This document shows, in pieces, positions 1 to 9,186 of a DNA stretch of 64,000 bases. The stretch covers positions 186,001 through 250,000 of the forward strand of contig JAAROD010000007.1 in NCBI GenBank assembly GCA_012274445.1. The letters run 5' to 3'. A program made the translations under genes and the position numbers. The stretch comes from Sclerotiophoma versabilis. Lineage: Eukaryota > Ascomycota > Dothideomycetes > Pleosporales > Didymellaceae. Position 1 is the stretch's first letter. Each line of letters opens with the position of its first letter. Below the pieces are notes generated by a model, which saw nothing but the letters and a program-made list of their open reading frames with translations, was not told the origin of the DNA and did no database searches.

Positions 1-940
1 CTCCGCGGATTATCCTATCTCGGACCCTGTGATATGACATGCAGGTTACCGCAAGGTCCGGGGCCAGAAGGATTCCCCACTTCGATGCTGATTAGCTCTG
101 GAGATTGAGTTCGAGGGCTGAATATGACATGTGCAGTGAGCCCTCGCGGCAGCTCAGACCCTGGATGTGACGTTGAGTGCAGGAAAGCTCGTCTCGAGTT
201 GCCGGGTCGATTAAGTTACGATGGATGCTTTGAAGCTGCAACTTCTTTGGATGTCTGCTGTGGTGGATGACGAATCCCGACGAGGCCTACGAACTTGACA
301 CGAGCAGGGTAAGCATTACCGTCTCGTCGTTTGGGACAAGAATGGGTTTCGTGATTGTGCTGTCACACAAACACACGTGTTGCATCAACGACACTCCAGG
401 ACAGCGTAGTCTTTGAAATCATTCAATATACTTTGAGCAACACAGGAACCTATCATATTACAACATGACGAGAACCAACTCCAGTTTGTGATGATAAAAC
501 TGCTACGTGCTCTATTAGTTTCATGCCTAAAGATGTTCACGTTTTTGTCGACGTGGAACATACGATCAATTTTTTGAATGGCGATACACAGCCAGGGCCT
601 CTCATCGAAGAGTACAATTGTGAGGCTTGATCGCCTGAAGGCTCAATTATCAGCACGGAAAAATATCAAGAGCCGAGGATTTTGGTCTACACTAATATCT
701 TGAATGAAGCTACACATCCAGTCTGTACATCATCTTGACGATACGTCAAGCAAAAGTCACTCGGGCCTCTTTACCCCGCAATCCGAAACAGCTCAGCTCC
801 CCGCATCACACGTAACGCTGAGCTGTGAAGAGGCTCTGACACGGTTTAGAACCACCAAAACAGACGTTCAATCGATGAGACAAGATCTACATCTACCCAA
901 CACATCATTACACCCGAAGCAACCAATTACAGACATTACA
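1..940. other. Gene-free left edge, upstream of the lactonase gene
   Basis: No coding region is recognised here. The frame of the downstream hydrolase stays open back to an ATG at 704, but residues encoded between 704 and 940 look like untranslated leader: they lack hydrophobic or family-like character and come before the conserved start of the amidohydrolase fold. The stretch therefore probably holds promoter and 5' UTR. I see no repeat or mobile element. Confidence 0.5.
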
Positions 941-2123
941 ATGCCACCGTCCCTTATTCTGGACTCCCACATCCACCTCTGGCCATCCACATCCACAACC
1001 TCCAAAGATCATGGCTGGATGACAGATCCAAACCACTTTCTCGCCAAGCGCCACGGGATCTCGGACTACAAAGCCGTCACACAGTCTTCTCCTGCTGGCT
1101 CTGCGCTCAAGGGTTTCATCTACGTGGAAACGGACCGCTATCTCCCAGTCAAAACACCCGACATCAGCTCTAACGCAAGTAAAGAGGATATTGAGGATGC
1201 CTTGAGAACATGGGCGAAAGCTCCAATTGAGGAGTTGAAGTTCCTGAGACGAATTGTTGAAGAGATGCCTCAGGAGGGCGATGGTTTTGAGAAGGGTGAT
1301 GGAGAGCTGATGAAGGGGGCTGTTGTGTGGGCACCTTTCCATCTTTCAACCTCCATCTTCAACACGTATCTTTCTATTGCGGAAGATGTTGCGGGTCCGA
1401 AATTGTGGGAGAGAATCGTGGGGTTCAGGTATCTGTTGCAGGGCAAAGAAAAGGGTGAGGTGAAACAGCTTGTTAGCAGTGTAGACTGGATTGAGAACAT
1501 CGCCAGTTTGGGAAATGGGAGAAATGGGCAGGGATGGGCGTTCGACGTTGGTGTAGATATACATCGTGATGGGACCGAGCCATTAGAGGCGGTGGGCGAG
1601 ATGATTCAGAGAGTACGGAAACGAGAGACACAAAACGGGGGCGCAGGTCAGCCTGTGCGTTTTGTTCTGAGTAAGTCTCCCGCACTCTCACAATGTATTC
1701 CAAGGTGAGACTAAGGGGCTGACCATGCGTGCAGATCACCTTTGCAAACATGCCCTCACAGCCAGCGTAACAGAGCCTACAGAAGCATGGCTTGAAGCGC
1801 TCTCGAAGCTCGGACCAGATCAGAATGTCTTTATGAAGCTGTCCGGTGCGTTCAACGAGTTCGAAAACGCTACACCTTTGTCTGCACCTGAGGTCGTTAG
1901 ATCATTAAGCTTGATTGTGTCAAACGTGTTTGACGCATTTGGCGATAGGACAATGTTTGGGTCCGACTGGCCAGTGTGCAATGTTGGAGGCCCAGCAGGA
2001 GAGAAGGGGAACTGGGGACTGTGGGTCGAGAGCGTCGAGCTGTTATTGGCGGAAGTGAAGGTTGCTGAAGTGAGTCAGGAGTCAGTTTGGTGGAAAGCAG
2101 GGGGTAGAGCATATGGTGTTTAG
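941..2123 (+). CDS. Amidohydrolase_2 family lactonase, probable L-rhamnono-gamma-lactonase
   Basis: Two exons, 941-1670 and 1735-2123, give 372 residues; the intron has GTAAGT and GCAG ends and joins in phase. The start is set at the ATG just before the metal-binding motif DSHIHLWP (residues ~7-14), the usual N-terminus of this TIM-barrel metal-dependent hydrolase family. Near the C-terminus the motif GSDWPVC supplies the expected late aspartate. The spliced junction reads FVLNHLCK, matching the family's HLxK strand. Family members hydrolyse sugar lactones; yeast LRA2 is one. The specific call rests on the neighbour: the gene is tail-to-tail, 211 bp apart, with a very clear L-rhamnose 1-dehydrogenase, whose product L-rhamnono-lactone is the substrate of LRA2. 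The family assignment is firm; the substrate is inferred. A 2-pyrone-4,6-dicarboxylate or other lactone hydrolase is the alternative. Confidence 0.8.
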
Positions 2124-2334
2124 CCGTAATGGTGTGGTAAACTTCTGATCCGAGAAATCGTAACACGGGAGCAACCCTTGGAGCTTGAAATGGCTTACAG
2201 ATGTCGAGCTGAATAAGAATAGAGCATTTGAGACGCGTGCAGATTAGACATCCCGGCATGTCCGAGCTGTTGTTTGATAGGATTTTGTTTATTCATAACT
2301 TTCGTTTGTATGGCATCCACTCAACAGAATATGC

Positions 2335-3179
2335 TTACTGTAGGTTCACAAATAGCCCGCCATCGACCAGCAGCTGAGCGCCAGTGACATAGGCGCTCAA
2401 ATCGCTGCCCAAGAACACTGCCGGCCCTGCCAAGTCTTCTGGCATACCAGTCCTCCCCAGAGGTATCCTGCCCTCCATGTACTTCCTCTTCTCATCATCT
2501 GCGAGATCCTTCTCATTCAACTGTGTCTTGATTGTGCCCGGCAGAAGCGCGTTGCACCTGATGTTGTATTTACCGAGAGCGCATGCTGAGGACTGGATGA
2601 GGGAAAGTACACCGGCCTTTGTAGGCGTGTAGTGGCCTTGTTGTGCGCCGCCAACGAGTGCAGAGATGGAGGAAATGCCGATGATCGAGCCGCCCGGCGG
2701 TGATTGCGTGGAGAGCTGTTTTGCGGCAGCTTGGATGGTGTTGAATGCACCTGTGAGGTTGGTGTTTACGGTCTTGTTCCAGAGCTCTGGAGAAATGCTA
2801 CAACAATTGAGTCAGCTTGTGTCCTGCCAGACATCAGTCGCAGATGGAACGGTGATACGTACTCGAGGAACTCCTTGAATTCGCAAATACCTGCGTTGCT
2901 CACGAAGACGTCCAAACGGCCCCACTTCTCCACAACGGCGGCTACGAGCTTCTTGCCAGTCTCCGGGTCGCCTACATCGCCAGGGATTTCAATCAGCCTG
3001 TTGCCGCCTTCTGAAGCCTCTTTTACAAGCGACTGATACTGCTCTGACGACCTTGCATCGCCTAGATGGTTGACAGCTACATTGGCGCCGTGTGAAAGGT
3101 AGCCCAGAACAATCGCACGTCCAATACCGGTGACACCGCCTGTGATGGCCATAGACTTGCCCGCAAGAAGCTGCGCCAT
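2335..3179 (-). CDS. L-rhamnose 1-dehydrogenase (SDR family)
   Basis: Exons 3179-2863 and 2797-2335 encode 259 residues, the usual length for a classical short-chain dehydrogenase; the 65-nt intron starts GTACGT and ends TTGTAG. Visible motifs are the nucleotide-binding GGVTGIGRA (~14-22), SNAG (~93-96), the catalytic serine stretch GISSISAL, and YTPTKAG with catalytic Tyr and Lys. The C-terminal half, including KRKYMEGRIPLGR and the ending LLVDGGLFVNLQ, is what I recall as characteristic of yeast L-rhamnose-1-dehydrogenase (RHA1/LRA1), so the call goes beyond a generic SDR. The enzyme oxidises L-rhamnose to L-rhamnono-1,4-lactone with NAD(P)+ as first step of the non-phosphorylating pathway in the cytosol. 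Its convergent neighbour is the candidate lactonase for step two. Dehydratase (LRA3) and aldolase (LRA4) are not in this window. Confidence 0.88.
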
Positions 3180-3541
3180 TTCGTCTGGAAGTCGCGGAAC
3201 GTAGGTTTGTAGTAAATGTTTGGCGGCGTGGTGTGTAAGGGAAAGGTGGGGTTCAAGGAATCAGTCGCAGCTCTCAGCAGTAGTTAACAAAAAAGCGAAA
3301 GCAAAGTAGAAGCCTACATCCCTGGAGCGCCATGATAATATATGCTGCCCCACGGAGCAGATTTCGGTAGACGCGATTGTACGGATTCGAAGCGTGACCG
3401 TGTGGGGAGCAAATGCCGGGGCAACTGGGACCGAGGCTAAAATGCTTGGCATTAGGTTTGGCTGAATCACCAACTCATGCAACAACGCGCTGCAGATCAT
3501 TTGCGCAAGCCAGGCTAAACTCGATGATCGGAACCTGAATC
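3180..3541. promoter_or_regulatory. Divergent promoter region between rhamnose dehydrogenase and Clr5-domain gene
   Basis: This 362-bp stretch separates two divergently transcribed genes, so it must carry both promoters. I do not see a convincing TATA box. If the Clr5-domain protein regulates rhamnose use, this is where an operator would be expected; that is inference. Confidence 0.4.
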
Positions 3542-5619
3542 GTGATGGTGTACAATTGGGACGATAAAGAGGCCGAATGCTATCGACTTTATGTAGAGGA
3601 AAAAAAGAGTCTTGACGAGGTGATTTCGTATTGGGAAACCAGAGGCTTCACTCCGAGGTATCTATGGATCACCGTACAACGGCCGTCCGACATTCTTGAA
3701 GCTAACTTTCGTCATCCAGTAAACGTGTTTTTCAAACACAGTTCAAACGATGGGACTTCCCCAGCAAGCAGAATCCAGCACACAAGAACCCCGCCCTTGT
3801 CGCTCGCCTACAGCAGCTATGGGAGCAGAATTACACCCAGAAGGAGATGGTCGACACCCTTCAGCACGAGGGCTACCAGATCAACGACCGAGAGTTGATC
3901 AGACTGCGCTTGAGGCTTAAGCTGCTACTTAGAGAGAGCGTGCCTAGGCCAAAGAGAACGCAGAACGCAGAGAGTGGCGATCAGAAAAAAACCAAGAATA
4001 GAAAGAAGGCAAAGATCCTGCCCGGAAGAGGCCTGATCAATGAGCTTGGCAATGCCATACTGGTTGAGAGCGAAGAGAGCAAAGAAAGCTCTGAGGAGGA
4101 AGAAGTCGCCCACATGACAGAGGGAAACGAACCTGCAAAAGACGTACGACTGACCGAACCCGAGCTTGAACCTCCTCTACTCGATGCGGAGGAAACACTA
4201 CGACGACAGCTACGACAGGAGCATCTACAGCGTGAGAGCGACGAGAAGTGGCGGACACGAAAACGGAGACGACGGACACGAGGTTGGGCAGGTCTATCAG
4301 CAGATACACCTGGCGAGCCGCCACGATTTCCCTCCGAAACCACAATTGACGAAGCGAAGGCATATCTCGGTCTAGATAACAGCATGTATCGCAGGCTTCG
4401 TGAGCGATTTCAGGAGCTCTGTGAAGCTGAAGGCGTGATGAAGAAGACGGTAGCCGGCCCGGAGAAATGGGCGCAGTTAGTGCAGCAGCTTATACAAGAA
4501 AATACACACCTAGTCTCTGTGTTCCAGGAGGAGCCCGAGGTGCTTCAGAACAACGACGCGCTATTTCGACCAAAAGGGCAGAGAGCATTGTCGATCGACG
4601 TCATTTGCATGGATGTCACAAAGCGACTGCGCACGATGGAAACTAGAATGACTCTTGCCGACGCGAAAAACACACTTGGCCTCAATCCAGAACACACACG
4701 TCAAGTCAGAGCTGCATATATCACGAAGCTGAAGGCTGCCCATTTTACGAACAAGCACGAGGCTGGGGAAGAGCAGTGGGCGCAGCTTAAGACAGCTTGG
4801 ATCAATGAATCCGAGCACCTGACGAGGGCTCTCGCGCAGGGCGAGGCTGACCCTGGATACGCACGAAAGCTGCGGGCTGTTGAAGTACTAGCTAGAGACG
4901 TCATGAAGCGGCAGCAACAGGAGAGATTGCTCAAAGATCCCTCGAAGAAGAAGCAGATTCATCAAGGTCCTGGACCGGGGCCAGCCCCACCCATCGTCGC
5001 ACCCCAGCCAGAACGACGCCGACAAAGCGTTGGGTTGGAATACGATGCTTCGACGCAAAAAAGCCATGCAAATCTTCCAACGTTGTCTCCTTCGAGTGAC
5101 TTACAGATCGACCCCTCATTGCTGCTAGCTGCGAGCGATGCTGCCATACTTCCAGGTCTGGCGTACCACCAGCCTGAGCATCATTATCAGTCACAGCATG
5201 AACAGACGCAGAATGTACAGCCACCAATCTCATCTTCTCATCATGCCCCGCACCACCACTACAGCCAGAACTATTACCCGGCAGCCACGTCCCAGCACTC
5301 TCAGCCTATGCCCATATACTTCCGTCTGCACCACTTGTCTGCTACACCATTCCCGTCCAAGACAGTTTGGCTGTCTATACTGCACACCCGTTCGGTAAAC
5401 GAGATCAGCAACCTGGTCATCCGTGAGCACCCAGGAACCGTGGTGTTGAAAGTGGAGGGGCTAGTTGTATACATACAAGATCAGGGCGAGCGAGAAGTTG
5501 TGGTTGAAGTTAGTGACGATGATGAGCTGGCTGCGTATCTGGGTCATGTCAAAAATACGGGGCAGGGCAAAGCAACCTTTGTGGTACTGCTAGGAATGAC
5601 CAGTGGGGGTTATGCTTAG
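3542..5619 (+). CDS. Clr5-domain protein with internal duplicated helical module
   Basis: Exons 3542-3657 and 3720-5619 encode 671 residues. Across the 62-nt intron the N-terminus reads as one Clr5 domain (Pfam PF14420): W(5)...YRLYVEEKKSLDEV, then after the junction FQTQFKRWDFPSK and a helical part ending near residue 120. The founding member is CLR-5, linked to cellulose-response regulation in Neurospora; many fungal paralogues have unknown roles. Residues ~120-250 are basic and acidic low complexity. Residues ~255-440 hold two tandem copies of a module of about 85-95 residues: each has an xAKxxLGL start, a W-A-Q-L core, and a final helix with DV(T/M)KR. A H/Q/Y-rich stretch follows. The last ~100 residues (~570-671) resemble a PB1/ubiquitin-like fold with a DDDEL acidic loop; that is a tentative structural guess. 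Probably nuclear; DNA binding is not proven. Confidence 0.75.
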
Positions 5620-6179
5620 TGCTTGTCTTGTCAACTCTCAGGAAACAGGAATAAGACGCACACATTCACGGACGATGGGTTCCATATCGATTGTGCGATA
5701 CCCCAACTCTTCATGAAGAAAATCTTCCAATCAACTAGATTCTGAGTCTGGAATGTCGAGTCTCCGCTGGCTTTTTGTGATCAGTAGAATCCAGTGTGTT
5801 CAAGGGTCTCCTTCAACCTAGGAAACGACACCCAGGCGATTTCAACCAATGGCACCTGCTGCCCCGCTCTTGAAATTATGGTGCATGGAGGAGTCCCTAC
5901 CCTTTTTGAACTCGTTATAAAAGGTAGCTTTGCCTGTCAGCGCCTTGCCTGCCTACCCAATGCCGCCTTGCTTGCATGACCCTTTGACTTCAGAGGTACT
6001 AACTGCTTCATCTATGATCATCATCATAACAACACGACGAAGAGTCTGATCAACACATCAATTAATTCATCATTAGAAAGCGACTAGTCCACAGCGCAGC
6101 TTCACCAACCAACGCTACATCACCGAGGATAGCGAAACGCCGCGCAGAAAGTGATACTGAAGCGCCTCTGAGGCTTACA
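5620..6179 (+). promoter_or_regulatory. Intergenic region with TATA box of the downstream orphan gene
   Basis: A clear TATAAAAG element lies at 5916-5923, about 257 bp before the ATG at 6180, and the following sequence is rich in pyrimidines and CATCAT/AACA repeats typical of fungal leaders. It is the best core-promoter candidate for the gene at 6180. Otherwise this 560-bp stretch holds nothing I recognise. Confidence 0.5.
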
Positions 6180-6995
6180 ATGCCTGCAACGGGCAGACGC
6201 GTGTATTACCACAAAGACCGCCTACTTTACCATTTGCGACACCTTTGTCCGCAAGAGTTGGACCTTTTTCCCGACGCTTCGACCTTCAATTTTTGCCGAG
6301 GGGATGCCGAAGACGGCTCAGTTGTCAAGTGCCTTGAAATTGGCCGTGTATGGCCTACGACCAGAGCTCGGAGCTCGTACGAGAGGGGTCCGGAGCTCCT
6401 GTACGTTACAGACAACGGCGCTTACCACAGCAATCCGCCAGACCTTGTTCCTTACACTGGTGGAGGGGATAGCCAACGGTACACCGTGGAAGCTAGTGGC
6501 TTCGCAGGCACTGGAGTTTTTGCGCATTTTCGGCCGTATCATGGAAATCCAGACGCCAATCCAAGACTTAATGAGCCGCTCGTTATCAGCCTTATCCAGT
6601 TCATATTTGTCCTTCGCGGGATGAGGCGCTACTACTTCTACACCGAACCTCATACCGAGTCAGTCCAGGCCCAGCTTGCTACCCTCGTTTCGGCTCTACA
6701 TGTGGCCACTATTGGAGCAAGGCTCGCTACACATGAAACATTTCAGACACTGAATGCTAGAGTGACGCGATATGCGCAACAGGCACAACCACCAATGGAC
6801 CCAACGCTTAAGGCCAAAAATACCAACAGATTCACAGAAAACGGAGCCAAGAGTATCTTTCTGGTTGCGAGCAACGGCTCCATGACTGACGGAACCATAA
6901 CTGATGGAGCTGTAACTGACGGATCTACACCTATTGGAGTTGGAGCCGGCTCAGAGACTTCGTCACCTAACACTGAGCACGAGACTTCCGGCTAG
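6180..6995 (+). CDS. Orphan protein, unknown function
   Basis: A single open frame of 271 residues starts MPATGRRVYYHKD. I do not recognise the family. No signal peptide, membrane segment or catalytic motif stands out. The middle (residues ~100-180) looks globular, with aromatic-rich stretches such as FAHFRPYHGN and RRYYFYTEP. The C-terminal ~50 residues are low complexity, with three spaced TDG copies (TDGTI, TDGAV, TDGST) followed by a Gly/Ser/Thr/Glu-rich tail. A TATA box 257 bp upstream supports expression. It could be a lineage-restricted gene; coding status is likely but not certain because no homologue was recalled. Confidence 0.55.
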   Translation: MPATGRRVYYHKDRLLYHLRHLCPQELDLFPDASTFNFCRGDAEDGSVVKCLEIGRVWPTTRARSSYERGPELLYVTDNGAYHSNPPDLVPYTGGGDSQRYTVEASGFAGTGVFAHFRPYHGNPDANPRLNEPLVISLIQFIFVLRGMRRYYFYTEPHTESVQAQLATLVSALHVATIGARLATHETFQTLNARVTRYAQQAQPPMDPTLKAKNTNRFTENGAKSIFLVASNGSMTDGTITDGAVTDGSTPIGVGAGSETSSPNTEHETSG

Positions 6996-7440
6996 GCAAC
7001 AGCGAGTCAGGCTTCGCGCATAACAAAGTCTTAAACCCCAGATTGAATATAGCGAGGAAATGCACACCAGGATAGGTTTGAGATGTAGGATTGGTACTGC
7101 TGGAATTGGTCTTGTAAAATGAGGTGGTAGCAGCGGTCGTGGAGGGAAGCTTGAGAATGCGCGGAGGAACGTGGTATAAGGGGTCAACACCAACATTCTG
7201 AAAATGAAAAGTCAACCACTACTCATGTGGGTCAAACTAGTTGCTTGGGTCCAAGGGTCACAAAAAAGCGACAAGAACCATGAACGTACTGAGATGGACA
7301 TACATCAAGAGCAGCACATATGAAGAAGACCAGCTTGACATAGTTGTTCATAAGATTCAACTCTCCGAGTGATCTATCCAACTCGGAGGGCAGTGTGCGG
7401 ATATCATACACCAAACGCCTTATTGACAGTTCTCCCTCAT

Positions 7441-9186
7441 CTAGAAATGTTCCTTCCAGAACTTAAAGTTAACCTCCTGACATGTCGCTTCCTTGCACGC
7501 TTTCTTAATATCCCTCGCCGCCACATTCGGCCCACAAAAGTACACACCCACGTCCGTCCTCAAAGTGCTCTCCAAACCATTCATATATGTACGATCCAGC
7601 AGGCCATCGCGCATACCACACAGCAGGCGCGGGAAATCCGGACGCCCAAAGTTCGTTCGCGACTTCAACTCTGTAAGCGGATCCTTGTCCGTACCAACGG
7701 AGTTGAGCACAATGTTTTGCGCGGTATTGGCGTCCATCTTCTGCGTCAGGTAGGTGTGGATGCGCAGGAACTGGTCGCCATCGCTTGAACCGACAGACTG
7801 TGCTTCAAGAGACGAGAGCAGGGTCTGGAACCACTCGAACGACGAGGTGTCCTTGCAGATCCAGATGAACTCCACACGGCGCAGACGCTTAGGCGGGTTA
7901 GGAGACAGCCGCTGATGGTAGATGGATTTGAGAATGGAAGCCCAGGGTGTGACGCCGATACCTGTGCCGATGAGGACAGCGACTTCGTTCTCGAAAACAT
8001 CTTCGGCGGGGGCACCGTAGGGTCCATCGATGCGTAAAGCGGGCATCTTTTGACCGTGCTGAAGCGCGATTTCGTACATGCCCATAGGGTCGAGCTCGTC
8101 GTAAAGCTTGCTCTGAGACTGTCCAGCACCAAGCGCATCGGCGAGGGCGCGGGTGAAGTCGCCCACTTGGCGGACATGAACGGAGATGTAGGGATCGTGA
8201 GGACAGGAAGTGATGGTGAAGGGATGCCACTGGTGGTAGCTGACTTCAGGGCAGTTGAGGAACAACCATTGTCCAGGCTTGTACTTCATGCTGGGCTTGG
8301 TGAACTGGATCTCAACGGCATCGTAGGGGTGTCGAACGACTTTCACGATCTCAGTCTGGCGTCTGCAACGGATCTCGCGGTACAGACGGTCGAAGAGGTA
8401 CAAACCGCCTCCGACAAGCTCCCATCGCCAACCCTCATAACCAATGCAGTGCGTCCAGAAGTTCTTCTCATCAAACGGAGAAAAGGCAGGGGCTGTATCT
8501 CGGACGAAACAGCTCGTTGCATGTGTATACATACCAAGCAAGAACGGGATGAATAGATGGTGGGTATACCAGAAGGTTTCAAACGACTGCTGGCGAATCC
8601 TGTGGTGGGCGGTGGTGTAAATCAATAGCATGCAGAGGAGCATGATGTGTCCAGTGATTCCACCCGCCTCGGTGTAGTGGATCTGGAGCGCGATCTGTGG
8701 TCGCACTTGTGTTCGTTCAACGTTGAAGAAGCTGTGGATTTGTAAGTTTCAGACGAGCGAACATTGCTGGTAAGACTTACTTGACGTAATGCGCTGAAGT
8801 GTGCAGGACGGTGAAGAACAGCATAGCGTAAGCGACTTGTCGGTGGAACCATTGAGACTCATCGAGCGGTATCCATCTAGCCTTAGGTCGAAGCCAACGG
8901 AGGATGTTTCGGCACATAGGCATGATAATGACCATTGTATCGACACTCAAAACCAAACCAGCACCTCGAGAGATCCATACTGAATATTGAAGAGCATTCA
9001 ATGGTGCTAGTCGAGCATCTCCGGCTTGCTTCCACCTGTCATACGTTAGTCGTTAAAATGGAGATCACAACTTTGTTGAGCTTACCATCCTATCGCAAAT
9101 AGTGCCCAGTGAAAACCCCAAAAGAAAAAGTTAAATGCCAACTTCTTTGGCATAAAGAAGCGCGAAAACGCATCTGAACCCGCCAT
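7441..9186 (-). CDS. noxA: NADPH oxidase A (superoxide-generating NOX catalytic subunit)
   Basis: Three exons (9186-9086, 9035-8781, 8731-7441; introns 50 and 49 nt) give 548 residues, matching fungal NoxA length. The start is the ATG at 9186 giving MAGSDAFSRFF, the family's usual beginning. The N-terminal half is the ferric-reductase-like membrane domain with haem histidine segments (SQWFHRQVAY, HTSAHYV, TTAHHRIRQQ, FWYTHHLF). The C-terminal half carries the FAD motif HPFTITSCP (~288-296), the NADPH motif GTGIGVTP (~375), VYFCGP, and the family ending NFKFWKEHF. The enzyme transfers electrons from NADPH across the membrane to O2; in filamentous fungi NoxA acts with NoxR and Rac in development, hyphal fusion and infection. 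No EF-hands, so it is NoxA and not NoxC. All key motifs are intact. Confidence 0.96.

Noticed and set aside
908..1342. Antisense open frame to the lactonase gene
   Set aside because: Shadow of the plus-strand coding exon with no conserved features.
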